This document shows, piece after piece, positions 24,290 through 36,744 of a stretch of 64,000 nt of DNA. The position numbers and the translations under genes were made by a program. The stretch covers positions 282,158 through 346,157 of the forward strand of contig UESW01004633.1 of the NCBI GenBank assembly GCA_900491605.1. Reading direction: 5' to 3'. Under the pieces are notes generated by a model that ran no database searches, was not told the DNA's origin, and worked only from the letters and a program-made list of their open reading frames with translations. The stretch comes from Calamus simplicifolius. Its lineage: Eukaryota > Streptophyta > Magnoliopsida > Arecales > Arecaceae. Numbering within the stretch: the first letter of the stretch is position 1; each line of letters opens with the position of its first letter.

Positions 24290-27200
24290 GTTTGCCATTC
24301 ATCCCATCATCCCTTGTTCTTTGTTCTAGAAATTTTATCATAAATTATTTATCTGGTCGTCGAATTACTGTTAGTTTCTTCCAATTCATAATAAAAGAGA
24401 GTGATTTTATCTGCACTATATTTATTTTCTTGATCCTTGTGTAGATATTAGAAGAACACAAGTAGTTCGATTACATTTTTGTTAGTACCCCCTCTATCAG
24501 GTTTGGGGAATGGTAGCATATATTTCTGGTCAATATGGCTTGCATCTGACCAAATCCGCATATGCATTTCACGTATGAGCTAATGAATAATTTTTGCCAT
24601 TGGATCTACTGGCTTAGTGAACTAGTTCATTAGCTTGCTTGCCTGATTTATGGTGCTAATTGGGTCAATAGGCTCAAGAAAGTCATGCTATAATTTTTGT
24701 TATTGTAATTTCAGGATATCATATTTGGTCTGTCGTTATTATGTGTGGCATCTGTTTGTATCTGCAACTAGATGGTGACATCCATGCATTGTTTGAAAAC
24801 TGGGAAATGTACAATTCTCATGAGTTGAATTTAAACTTGATGCAATTAATTCATGACCTGGATGAAATAATAAATAAGACAAATACTTAGATATAATTAT
24901 ATAATTAATCTGCACAACCTGAGAAGGGATCACATTCTTTTATATTTTTGAAAGGTCAGTCACCAGCATGGAAAAAAGATAGAGATGGAAAGGTCTTTGT
25001 GTTCCTAAAAATACTGGACTGAGTTGACTTTTTAAAGCTGGCTGACTTATTTCATTCATAAACATAGTTCTTGAATTCTTGATAACTTCACATACAAGCA
25101 TAACATATTGACTAAATCAGTACTTTATTCCCATTATTCATATTTATAGAAGCCTGATACTGTAATCTGGTAAATAATATTTGATGCATGCAAACTAATC
25201 TATGCTAGCATTTTGAACAAATTTTGGGCATGCAACCAACAGGTTGGAGCTTTAATGTTGGAAAGCAAGCCTTGTTTGTGCTAAGCTACCGGTATGATAT
25301 CTGTGGATGCAACATGTGACATTTTCTTAAATCTCAAAAGAATCAGAATGTATATATGTATACCATTGTATGTTGAACTATTCCGAACCGGCGTAGAATG
25401 GGGACGATTTGGTCTTTTGGTATAGGAGGAGAATTGACCAATCCGATTGTGAACCGACTGAACCAAACTGCCCCAAAGTAACCAAACCATCCGGTTCGGT
25501 CTGATTTGAGGTAGTTCATGACTTGCAATGCCTTGGTTCACTTGACCGCGATCGGTTCGGTATGGTATGTCTTGTACCTAACCATATCGATCCGGTATTC
25601 AAATAATATCAATTCCTGATACGGTGAACCTTGTATATGCAGAAATATATAAGCTTGTAACTTGGTTACTGATCTTTCTTTGTTGTTATGTAATAGGAGT
25701 CTTAAAAGAACATAGACTCTTAATTTGTCGAGACAAACACCCTTTAGTAATGGAATTGTCTGCTTATGATATATTGTTTGATTCTACTTTTTTTATTAAA
25801 AAGATTTTAAATATTATTCTGCTCCTTCTCCATGACTTTTTTCCTTAGTTTATCCTTTCCTTTATAAGTTTCGTTAGTTAGATCTGATTACAAAGGAAAA
25901 ATGCTTTAGGGTACCTCTTAACTGCACATAGAAAGTTCCTCAGGCCACTAATGCTGGTTTGGAAACTTAATACTAAACCACCCATGGACCCACCATGTTT
26001 GGCAACAATTCTCACAAGTTAAATCAGTCTTGCGTTGTGTGGCATAGAGTACTTCTCATGGGCCTGAAATAGACTCCTCATAGCATTACTTAAATGGAAA
26101 TCAAACTATAGCATGATAATTTCTTCACTACATTTTACCTTTTTTTCATTATTTCTTCACACTTTTCTTTCATTTCTATATGAGATTTAACCTGAAAACG
26201 GATTTAGTCTTCTTTATTCAATGTATTTGGCATCTCAATCAGACAATCCAGCAATATGATTTCGTCAGAACTGAAGATCGATTAGATCATGACTGCAGCT
26301 TATCACTTTTGGCCCCTTATTGGATAATATCAATTGTCAAAATTGACCTCTCTCTTGATCGGATATATTCAATAATATTGGTGCATATTGATTGTCTAAA
26401 TGAATATTTACGTAGACCTTTGATAGTGTTTGATCACAAATATGTAATGGTATTAACATGGTCAAAAATTGTGTGCGTGTGTGCAATTGTTTTGGGATCT
26501 ATGTGTCTTGGTGTGTCTATTTGTGTGTATGCAACATTATGCTTCCATCATTGTGAACCATTTTTTACTAAGAGTTATATCTTGTGATGCCACTTACTTT
26601 CTGATTATTTGTGATGAAGTTATTATTTATGTTATCTTAGGCCCTCCTCATCATTTGCTTTATCCTTTTAACAAATCTAGGTTGCTCTCCTTAGTGTGCC
26701 ATGTTGGGGCATCTTTGCAGGTCTTACAATTTCAATCAGTTTTATACAATTTTGCAAGTCCAGTTGATGTAGATCTGCCCTAGAGGGAAATCTTCATATT
26801 GCAGAAACCTTGACTTTTAGTTTTCTAAGACAATCTCCTTGAGACATGAAGGAAAGAGCTTTTAGGTATATGCAGAAAAGGTTTTGCTAGAAATTCAATC
26901 CTCAATTTAAAAGGGCTAATCTCTTAGACTGTGATGAAATAATTCTGATATACGAAAGAAAAGAGAGTGCAGAAGTTCTAAAATCTAATTTCAAATCAAA
27001 GATGAAATTATGTCAGCAAAATAGCCCTTAAAACACCCAAAGACAACCCACTCATACCTATGATATGGGGAAGGAAAAAAGATAGAAAAAAATCTTTTAT
27101 GGTAAAAAATTCATTCACCTCAGTTATTTCACAAGAAGTTGGAGTGGTAATATGTGGACTTTTCCTAAATTTTTTCCTATGAAAAGGGAGGAGGAAGATC

Positions 27201-28874
27201 TTTGGGCTCCAATTTCAAAAGGATGGTTGGAAAATGATACTGTTTCAGCTCCCTATGTATCCTTATGGAACTTTTCTTAAAGTAAAGAGGCCCTTTGTAA
27301 AGGAAACCCCTCAAAATTGTAGGGAAAGTGGTCAATATCATTGTAAGACGAGGTGAAAGTTCAATTTATGTTAAAAGGGGCTTTTTAAGTCCCTCATCTT
27401 TTTTAGTATATTTGCCAGAAACTTCCTGCATTGATAAGCTTTTATGCCTACCTAACTTGTTAGCATGTTATAGGCATGGCATATATCTATAGTTCATTCT
27501 TATATGTATTGGCATGCATTATTGTGTATCATTTGGTATGCAACATTACTAGCTATTATATAGTGTTTTGATCCTATAATCTGCTTTCCCATTGTGCCCG
27601 ACCGTCATTTGATATATTTTCTTTTGTATGTGGAATGGGAGTGAAGCCTAATCTACTTGTCATATACAAGGTTTTAAAAAGTAGGGATGACATACGGGCA
27701 ATTTAAGGCACCACTTATGTGCATATGCATTATGCTTGTGCATGTCTAAACACATTTGGTATTTCTATAAATACTGCTAATTGGGCACATGCAATGTTTG
27801 TTTGAGAAAAGAGAGAGAGGAGAGCTTGTGTGAATGATCTTGATATAAGAAGAATATTTTTACAGATTAGCTTATAAAATGAATGTTAGCTAATAAGATT
27901 TGTTTACCAAAAAACCTAATAGGATTTGCTTGTGAAAAATCTTTCCATATTTATTAGCATCTAATTGGACCAGATTGTTTTTGATAGGATTTGATTTTCC
28001 AAAAAATTATCCATATCTATTAGTGTCTGTTCGTTAGGAAGCCTTTCCATATTTATTAGCCTCTGATTAAATCAGACTGTTTACCAGTGGGGCTTGATTT
28101 GAGAAAATCTCTCCATATTTATTAGCATCTTTTAGGCGAGACTTCTTTTGGGCAGGAGGGAGTTTTCAGTTGGTGGGATTGTTTTCAGAAAGGAGCTTGA
28201 GAGGCAATTTTTCCTTTTGTTTCTTTGTCTGCCAGAATCAAATATAGGATAGATACAGTTAGAAGCATAAGGAGTGGGCATTTTACCTTTTTCTCATTGC
28301 TGGAATCATCTCAGTTGACTTGGAAAAAACCCTTTCAAAGTAGCTTAAATCAGTGAGAATTATTTAGGTTGGCAATTTAAGCATTCTAGGAAAAGTGGGA
28401 ATGTGTTTTCAGCATAAAAAAGGAGATGAAATCAAAGGAGCATTCCTTTATTTCAAATCATTCAATTTTCCCCATGGTTGTGATAATGAAAACCTATAAG
28501 GCGGCTGTGCTATTGATCGTTGTCCACTCTTTTACTCAAATTTGTATTCTTCTTAAGAGTTTCTAGCAAAATTGGTAAATCATAATTAGATTACAATTTA
28601 GGTTTTTTTCCTAAATCTACCCTTAAAATTCTATTATCTCAATTCTGATGTATCCATTGCTCCCATTACCAATTCTGCTTACGTCTCAGTTTCTCTCACA
28701 TGCAAAGGAAACATGCTTTCCACCATAAGACACTACTATCTCTTTCAAAATATAGGGAGAGAGGGAGGGAGTGTGTGGGTTTCCATGTAGGAAAAGGTTA
28801 TTACACATGCCGTGCATGCAAGCTTGAAGGGAAAGGGTTGTTTTGTTTTGTTCTTTTTTATTTTCCTTTTTTTT

Positions 28875-28916
<42 letters not shown>

Positions 28917-31900
28917 GGAGGGTTGCAAGAGGAGAGGCTTTGTCATGGGCAACATAGGCTAAACCTCAAACTAGAGCTGGTAGTACTAAATTAAACTGGT
29001 AGCATACCGGTGGTTCGAGCTGATTTGCCTTTTTTGCAACTTTTTTTTCATAGTTTTTCATTTTTTTTTTTTTTTAATGTGGCAATAAGGCTAAAAGCTT
29101 TCCATGAGCTCCCATCATCTCTTCTTCCTCTTATTTGATTCAAAATTATTTTAGTAAATGTTATCCTTTCTTCTCTTTTTTTTTTCTTTCTATTTACTTA
29201 AACTCTCTTGGAATAAGAGAATGCTCCCATTTGAATTCAACAAAAATATCAAAAGAATTAATTTTTTTAAGAATAAAAGATAAAGTTTTTTTCTCAAAAA
29301 CAAATTTGGAGAATTTCAGAGAATAGCATCTTCGTAAATATCAAGTTAAGGTATGTCCATTATAAATAAAAATCTCAAAAAATCAATTTAATTTAAAAGT
29401 ATTGAAAAAATAAAATATTAAAAAAATATTTTAAAATACAATTTATAGGTTTGGTCAACACTTGGTTAGACTTATAGGGTTTTCGAACTTAGATAGAATC
29501 ATAGTAACGGTGAAGCTTATATTGACTTATGTAAACTTTATCCTAGCTCATTAAAATAATAAAATTAAATTTGATAAAATTCTGAGTTTAAAACATGTTT
29601 ATTGTGGTTCAAATAATGATACGCTACTAGACTAGAAGTCAGGGTTTTTCTTAACAAGGGACCTTTAGTCTAGTAGCATGTCATTGTCTAGATTTGAAGA
29701 AATGCATTTTAACCTTAAAATTTTATAGTAAGTTTAGTCTTATTATTTTGATGAATTATGAATAAAATAGGCATAAAATAGTGTGAACTGTGATCCTCTT
29801 TAAGTTTGGAAGCTCCGTAAGTTTTTTGAAAATCTTGTAAATTATATTTTAAATTTTTTTTTTGATATTTCATTTTTTCATTAGTTTTAAGTTAAATTGA
29901 TTTTCTAAAATTTTTATTTGGAGCAGAAGTACCTTAACTTGATATTGCTAAACCGTTATTCCTAAATTCTTGAAAGGAATAGCTGACTTTTATTTGTAAG
30001 CAATTTGATTTTTTTGATATATTTGTTGAATTCAAATGGGAGTATTCCTTAATTTTCATGAGAAATTATAAGTCAATGGAGAGAAAAAAAAAAAGAAAGG
30101 ATGAAGGATGGCATTTACGTAAATGATTTTAAATGAAAATAAGAAAGAAGAGTGAGAATGAGAGCCCATATGCCATCTAGCACCCCCCCCCCCCCCGCCC
30201 CCTCTTCATTAAGAAAAAGGGCATTCCACCGTCGAACTGGTCTGAACCGGGTGGTTTGGCATGGTTCAGACTGGTTTGGGGTTTATACTGAATCGAAGGG
30301 CAAAAATGTACCGGTTCGCAGTCAGTTTGGCTCAGTTCAGTCTGAATTGATTGGTTCAACATGGTTCAACTTACCATGGTCTTGGGCATTGATTGGGTTT
30401 GTTTTGCATGAGAGAGACAAGAAAGGGAGAGCATGAGAGGATGGGTGAACTGACAAGAAAACAATCACGAGGTGGAACTCAAAGGTTTGCAATTTTTCAA
30501 AAAGGTAAGGTCAGTATTTTTTTTTGAAGTGACTTATCATTGATCATCACAATCTATGTGTATCTAGCTTGTATATGCAAGCCACTTCAACCTATGTAGG
30601 AATTTGGAGTTTATCGTGGTCCAAACCCAACACAGTGGTCAATGGGGGCACATTCTGTTACATGAACCTCATTCTAAATCACTGTTGAGCATGATAGCAG
30701 CAAAAAAAATCATTGTTCTTATCCGACTAAAGGTTAATTTAGAATATGCTGTTAGACTGTAAATGTAGTTTTGCAATCATATTCATTATGAATAGCTTTT
30801 TGAAGTCATACAATGCATATTATTAATTTACAATCAGGACAAGTATGCAGGATATAAGTAGGATTTTTTTTTTCCAGATTTTAGACCTCTATATTATGTT
30901 TATTTATTTCAATCATGTGTTTTGGTAAGTATGAAGCAAATAAAATTGGTCTTTATATAAAAGTAATTAAATACTCTATTAAGCCATGCTTCTTATGAAT
31001 CTATTTCCATGCATACTTCTGCATGCTAGTGCATGCCAACTGTCAGCACATGACACAATGCACACTGTTAGCCTCTAATTGCCATGGACTTGATAGATAG
31101 TACTTTAATCCTTGATTTGCAGTTGTCAAGTCCTAACTCATGAAATTGTAATATACATTAGGTGCTGCCTAAAAGATTGATTTTGATAATTATTGAAGCC
31201 TAATTTGCAGCATGAGTCTTTCATTTGTACATTGACTTAATTACCTTACCACCCATTGAGACACATAAACATGCATGCTCACATTTTCTATTATTAGTGT
31301 GTTTGCGGCAAGTCCATTCAAGTTGTTGCTTGCAGCTGCTTCCAATTTAATGATTACCAAGAAATTATCTTAATTGAGATATAAGATATCAAGGTTTGAG
31401 TTGTGATTTAGGTCTCTCAGTGGTTTAAGAATGTAATTTCTTAATGTATGAAGTGAGTAATTTTCTTTTGATAAGAAAGACGATTTGATGGTAAAATTTT
31501 TCAACTTCGCTGGCTGGATTTCTTTGTTTCTTTAATTTACAATTTGTTGGGCAAGTTTGATCTACTTCCCAACTTTATTTTTAATCTTATCTTCTTCAAC
31601 TTTATTTTCCCTTTCTCAGGAAATATGAGAACCTGAGCTTGGCACTGCAGAACCCTGTTTTACTAGGGAATTTCTTGTGATAATAGTCTGGTATCCTATG
31701 AGGAATTGACAAAGCCTATCTACAAGTCTGAACAATCTTTAAATAGCATTTAGTGGATTTTATACTATATGATCATTATAAGGAGATTACCATAAAAATA
31801 GACACATAGTCCTTGGGAGTTGAGCTACTGATTTCAATGTGGAAAGGATATTGTTCCTTGTGTCTTCATATTAGCTCTTTTTGTAGTGGGGTACCTTGAT

Positions 31901-34900
31901 CAGTTGAATGTTTGAGATGACATAGTTTTGTCGATGCTGAAATATTAATATTCTTCTAATGATTAGTCAATAAAATAAGCCTATGGAGGTTAGAAGTTTC
32001 AATAGATTCTAGCAATGAAGAGGGAAAACTGCCATCTTTCTTTTATTTTATAAGTTAAAAAATAGATTGAATGAAGAAGACATCTGTGTTTCTTTGGTTC
32101 TGAGTCTTGTAGTTCTCTGAATTACACAGTGGATGATGAGAAACAACTGGATTAGTGGATCTAGTAATTGTGAAACTACCTTTTTATTGGAGGGCCATTG
32201 GGCATGTAAGCATTTTGTTGGAGATACTAGCATTTGTCCTCAATCCACATCATGTTGCTTAAATCATGTTCTCTGTAAAGAGACTAGATTCTTTTTTTTT
32301 TTGTGTTTCTTTGCATTATATTGATACTTATCATACTGGATGTGTTCAACAATGGTAAGTGGTAGGACACTGATTGCCTTGGAGTTGCATCAGATTTAAT
32401 TACACAGATACCTGATGCTGCTTTTTTCTTGTGCTCATTGTAGTAAACCTTAAATTTTGTGTCAAGAACTTTGCATCTAATTTGTTGTGTGCGTGAAATG
32501 GTTGACATGTCCTGTGGTGGGAGTGAGAGACAGTGCAAACAGAAATATAACTTGTTCATTTGCTAAATAGCATGGGAAATTCGTATCTTTCGTCCTTTCT
32601 CCAGGCAAACTTGCACTAAATCATTTTTCAGGTAAGTTTTCTCACTAATTTTTATATATGATACAGGCTCACCTGACAAGGCTGCAAAGGCTGATACTCT
32701 GAAGAAAACTTTACAAGTCAGCAATCTTAGCCCTCTTCTTACTGTGGATCAACTTAAGCAGCTGTTTGGTTGCTGTGGTATGTTGTTAACTGTGTCATCA
32801 CAGATTCAAAACATTTTGCTTATATAGAATACTCTAAGCCAGAAGAAGCAACAGCAGCTTTGGCACTGAACAACATGGATGTCGGTGGCCGTCCATTGAA
32901 TGTTGAAATGGCAAAATCCTTACCTTCCAAATCTGCTCTTGTCAACCCTTCTTTACCATTGATGATGCAGCAAGCAGTTGCTATGCAACAGATGCAATTT
33001 CAACAGGCCTTGATATGCAACAAACAATAGCTTCTCAGCAGGCTGCTGCTCGAGTGGCAACAATGAAATCTGCAACAGAGATGGCATCAGCCAGGGCTGC
33101 TGAAATAAGCAAAAAGTTGAAAGCAGAGGGTTTAGGTGGTGAGGATAAGGAAGTTGAAAGAAAATGCAGGTAGTATGACTTGCTCCTTATTTTGTTATGA
33201 TATACCTAACCATGAGATTGTAGGGAATGGCTCTCATATTGGAACTAGCTGAGGTACCCATGCAATGCACAGGATATGCAGTATTCATAAAATATATTTA
33301 TCTTTATTTACAATTCAATCTTTTAGTTGAATAATATATTAATATTATATTATTATAATAAATAATAATATAATTAAAATATTCAAATACACGACTGATG
33401 TAAATGTAGTGAGAAAACGGTCTATCAAGACCCATCGTAATGAAATACATTGGAAAGATAAATTGACAGTCCTTACACGTGTTCATCAAGGCCGAATTGG
33501 AAAAGTGATGTATTGTCACTTGGTAAGGATAGAAAAAAAAAAAAAAAACATAGGCCATTATTTTATATAATTTTGTAAGTCTAATTTTAATAATGTTCCA
33601 TGTAGCAAAACTCTTTGTGGAAAAATAATAATGCGGCTTCGGTAGAATGGTGTGCGCACATATGTAGTTTCATACTCACCAAAAATTATGATGTCATATC
33701 GAATTTTAGAATACACAATATACAATTATATCATATATATCTATATAGTATAATTAATATTAATATAGTAAATATAAATAATAATATAATGTTAACATGT
33801 TCTATATTATATTATTAATCATATAATATTAATTATATACACAGTTAATATAATATAATATAATATTGTAATATGTTATATTAATATTATTAATATAATA
33901 GCTATATGGTAGCAGTGAAGGACTGCCACATGGCAACAGCTAAGCCTTGTACCCTCTCAGGGCTTAGCTTTCATATAGATATAATATATAATAATATAAT
34001 ATTAACATGTTTATATTATAATATTAGCACACAGCTAGCACACAGCTAGTCTAATATAATATAAAATTAGAGCATGTTATATTAATGATATTAAAATTAA
34101 AATTATTAATATAATAGCCATGTGGCAGCAGCGAAGGGCTGCCACATGGCAACAGCTGAGCCATGCACCCCCTCAGGGCTCAGCTTTCATATAGATATAG
34201 ATGAGATACAGCCAGATTATTGTGTGGCCACACGACTGAAGCACTGATTTATGATGATTTATCTAATCTCATTTGTGTGCTTGTAAGGAAAATAGTAGAC
34301 TATTATTTCATTTGATGGTTAGGTTCAGTGTCGCTATATGATTATTGATCATATTTTTGCTTTATTTATCTTACCAGCTCTGGCCTCTGACTTCTATTTA
34401 AGTTTTTAAAGTAGAAGTCTTGTTGGCTTGGTGTATGATACACTTTGGTGTTTCCATTTACCCTAGTCATTGTTTTTTGACGTTTGATCTTCATTTTTGG
34501 GATTTTAAATAGGTCACCATCTTCCTCCCATGAGAGATCCAAGACTCGGTCAAGGTCACCTATTAAGTATCATAGAAGTAAGCGGTCTTGCTCTTTTTCA
34601 CCAATAAGATATTCTCGAGATCAAAGGTCAAGAACACCGATAAGATCACACCATTCAACTCATGGAACTGAAAGATCATACAGAGATGATCGGGACAATT
34701 ATAGCAGAGGTGCAACACAAGAAAGAGAGAGATCTCGCGATCGTTATTCTTCTCATTCAAGGAGACACCGAAGTAGGAGTTCAAGTCCTCGATTGAGAAG
34801 ATCATCTCGATCTAGTCCAACATCACCAAAGCATCGCAGAGAAATATCCAGCTCCAGAACGAAGAGAACATCTCGAACTGGTTCAAGGTCACCAAAGCAT

Positions 34901-36597
34901 CACAGAGGAAACAAATCATCTCCTGCATTTGGCCATCAGTCCTCTCACTACAGTAAGCATCCAGATCAAGATCTGCAGAGAAAAGGCATTACCATGAAAA
35001 AGAAGATACAAAAAAATCTGAAAGGCAGAAGGAGGATTGTAAAAAATCTGATGGAAGTAATGTAGCTAGTAAAAAAGCAAAAGATACAAGAGAATCAATG
35101 GAAGATAAGACTGTTAATTCTTCTGCAGTCAATCACAAGAGGGCCTTCTTGTTAAAGGAGGAGGAAACCTTGAAGAATGAGAATAGCAATAGAAAACATA
35201 AAAAGTCTAAATTGGATGACCAAGGTTCTGAGAGAACTGAGTCTATGGTTAGGGATCGAAATCTCATTCGAGAAGACTTGGTGATGAGTGAGGATAAGAG
35301 GTTTTGTTTTAGGGCATCGAAATTGCATAGAAATTCCACAAATGATGATGATGATAATCACGTTGAAAAACAAGACTTGAGCAGACATGAGAAATTGAGT
35401 TATAAGAAACATAGCAGAAGTGAATGTGCTTCTAGGGAAAGGGATTCTGCAACTGGAGAATCTAAGCGCTCAAGGGATGATAGATCTTCACATCATTCAA
35501 GTTCAAGATCTTACAGAAGTTCACGCCGTTTGGGAGAAAAATCTTTGATGGATAAAGTAGATCGGCACAAGCTGGAGAAACGAAAAGACAAGCATGAAAA
35601 GCCTCAGGAAATATATGATGTCACCAAAGAGTCTAGAACATCAGATAGGAAACAGGAAAAAATTGAGCATTCTCCAGAGCTGAAGCCTGAGACATCAGGT
35701 CCAAATTCAACTGAGGGTAGAGTGCAAAAGGAATCAGATGATCCAACAGGAGATAAAATGTTTGAACAGGATAATAGGCATTTGGAGAGCAGTGATTCTA
35801 TGGCCAACAAACAAGATCATATTGATCATAGTTTTGTTGGACTGAAGCAAGATTGTAGTTTTAATAATTTGAAGACTCGCCAGAAAAGTCCGGTAAAGGT
35901 GGAAGGATGTGATTTCATTGAGAATAAAAAGCACATCAACCTGAAGCAGCTGATCTGATGAACAAGTATCAGGATGATAATGATAATGAATGGACATGCC
36001 TTGAAGGTGATACTTTACCTGGGAGAACAGATATGAACATCAAGAAGACAAGGTGCATTAACTATGAACTTGCAGGATCGAGAAAAGATGGCCTTACTAC
36101 AGATATGTCAGGGTTGAAAACTTGCAGAATGAGTCCTGAAACTTCAAATGCCGGTTCAAATAAGGTTGATGGCTTTCCTGACAAAGAGTATATGAAACAT
36201 GATTTGGCTGACTCAGAAGAGAGTTTACTACCAGAAGTTGTTCCTGTCACTAGGGATTGTAAATTTGTTGACTATGGGTCAGAAGAAACACAAAGAAAAA
36301 CAATTAGTGGGTATTTCTCAAAGTTTGTTGCTCATGAGAGTTCTGTAGTGCAGGGCTCTTGTTGTGTGGATGGAGCATATGCTGATGATATTCCAGAATG
36401 CTTCACTGGAGATAGGATGACTGATCATTCTCCTTCATTGGATGCTTCAACAAATTCAATGTCACGGTATGAACGAGTGCTGGATCTCTACAGATGCTGA
36501 TTTTTGTCCATGGCTAACTCCTTTCTGATCTAGTGTTTTGTTTGCAGGAGTTGAGGATGTGCATTGTGGAAGAAAAGCTGAAGTTGCCATGCAATAG
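23332..36597 (+). CDS. RNA-binding protein with filamin, CCCH, RRM and RS regions (At3g23900/IRR-like)
   Basis: The gene has at least three coding exons (23332-24289, 32667-33169, 34513-36466) and probably a short last exon from 36548. Introns follow GT-AG and reading phases match at each junction. Domains in order are an Ala/Lys-rich N-terminus, a filamin-type repeat, a CCCH zinc finger, one RRM and a long Arg/Ser and Lys/Glu-rich tail. I recall the same combination in Arabidopsis At3g23900, described as the immunoregulatory RNA-binding protein IRR involved in defence transcript splicing. The orthology is inferred. The RS tail points to a nuclear splicing-related protein. The joined protein would be about 1,140 residues. 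Four one-base losses (two in exon 2, two in exon 3) break the frame, so this is either a damaged gene or, more likely, a sequence with consensus errors. The 3' end is uncertain: depending on phase, the last exon stops at 36554 or 36597. Confidence 0.75.
25360..25610. repeat. ACCGG-rich transposon relic in intron 1
   Basis: Repeated CCGGTTCGG, CGAACCGG and CCAAACC words stand out from the AT-rich intron. The same vocabulary marks 30227-30362, the MITE at 41618-41949 and the relic at 48812-49160. This looks like a degenerate non-autonomous DNA transposon. Ends and target duplication are not clear. Confidence 0.4.
27941..28137 (+). repeat. Imperfect tandem repeat in intron 1
   Basis: The phrase TCCATATTTATTAGC(A/C)TCT occurs at about 27944, 28049 and 28112, with a variant copy (TCCATATCTATTAGTGTCT) near 28011. 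GG(A/C)TTTGATTT or GGCTTGATTT phrases lie between. Spacing is irregular, 38-67 bp. Confidence 0.6.
28867..28915 (+). repeat. T18G31 homopolymer junction
   Basis: Eighteen T are followed directly by thirty-one G. The G run is exceptional for plant intron DNA and could form quadruplexes. Its reported length is likely to be imprecise for technical reasons. Confidence 0.9.
29107..30170. mobile_element. Foldback (long inverted repeat) element in intron 1
   Basis: Nearly the whole interval is one inverted repeat centred near 29645. Matching pairs include CCCATTTGAATTCAACAAA (29228) with its inverse near 30030, ATATCAAGTTAAGGTA (29338) with TACCTTAACTTGATAT (29930), and GCTACTAGACTAG (29622) with CTAGTCTAGTAGC (29667). 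Arms are about 500 bp, diverged by substitutions and small indels, around a loop of about 30 bp. There is no coding capacity. This structure fits a foldback or MITE-type DNA element. If transcribed with the intron it would form a long hairpin RNA. Confidence 0.7.
30183..30362. repeat. C14 run followed by an ACCGG-type transposon relic
   Basis: A run of 14 C lies at 30183-30196, just past the right end of the foldback element. From 30227 the sequence is rich in GGTTCAGAC, TGGTTT and ACCGG words like those of the relic at 25360. No intact termini are visible. Confidence 0.4.
32667..33169 (+). CDS. Exon 2: RRM domain and Gln/Ala-rich helix
   Basis: The exon starts GSPDKAAKADTLKKT. LQVSNL is the RNP2 strand and SKHFAYIEY the RNP1 strand, so the RRM is complete in content. 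The frame breaks twice. Near 32778 one base is missing between the GCC and VVNC parts, and near 33012 one base is missing between QQAL and MQQTIASQQ. After this the Ala-rich segment reads on to KEVERKC. The exon ends TGCAG before GTAGTA, phase 2, and joins exon 3 to make an Arg codon. Confidence 0.75.
33170..34512 (+). other. Intron 2 (1.3 kb) with AT-rich repeats
   Basis: It is bounded by GT and AG with matching phase. Most of 33300-34100 is TATAATA-type low-complexity DNA. A duplicated segment at 33895-34205 is listed separately. The phrase GTACCCATGCAATGCACAGG near 33255 resembles ends of common plant MITEs, but I could not find a partner end. Confidence 0.65.
33895..34205 (+). repeat. Duplicated 90-bp segment in intron 2
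   Basis: A unit running from AATAGC(T/C)AT through GGGCT(T/C)AGCTTTCATATAG occurs at about 33896-33980 and again at 34115-34200. It contains CTGCCACATGGCAACAGCT in both copies. The copies are about 90% alike, separated by about 135 bp of AT-rich DNA. Confidence 0.75.
34513..36466 (+). CDS. Exon 3: RS-rich and charged tail
   Basis: It begins RSPSSSHERSKTRSRSP and contains many RS/SR dipeptides and SPKHRR-type motifs over the first 150 residues, as in SR-related splicing proteins. A long Lys/Glu/Asp-rich region follows (MEDKTVNSSAVNHKRAF from 35098). The frame shifts by one lost base near 34985, in an AGAAAAGG run, and again near 35950. The last part (36000-36466) is acidic and low in known motifs. 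The probable donor is CG|GTATGA at 36466. Confidence 0.7.
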
Positions 36598-36744
36598 CTC
36601 AGCATGATATAACAACTGAAGCATGAAGCATGAAGCGTTCAACTTTAGAAGAAAAGTTTTTTATTCTATTAAGAATTTTTCTTCTGGTAAGGTGATTTTG
36701 ATGCAATGTTTAGTGCTTCAATCTGCACATGTTTGTCTTTGCAG

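Larger units (their letters stand above)
24290..32666 (+). other. Intron 1 (8.4 kb)
   Basis: It is bounded by G|GTTTGC and ATACAG|GC with matching phase. It is AT-rich with no coding potential of its own. It holds repeat relics listed separately: an ACCGG-rich relic (25360-25600), an imperfect repeat (27941-28137), a T18G31 tract, a large foldback element and a C14 run. Introns of this length are common in large monocot genomes. Confidence 0.75.

Noticed and set aside
28686..28994. Proline-rich or glycine-rich frames across the G31 tract
   Set aside because: They are homopolymer translations, not proteins.
33300..34100. TATAATA-rich stretch as a possible satellite or CRISPR-like array
   Set aside because: It is irregular AT-rich low-complexity DNA with no constant repeat or spacer length, and CRISPR arrays are not expected in a plant nucleus.
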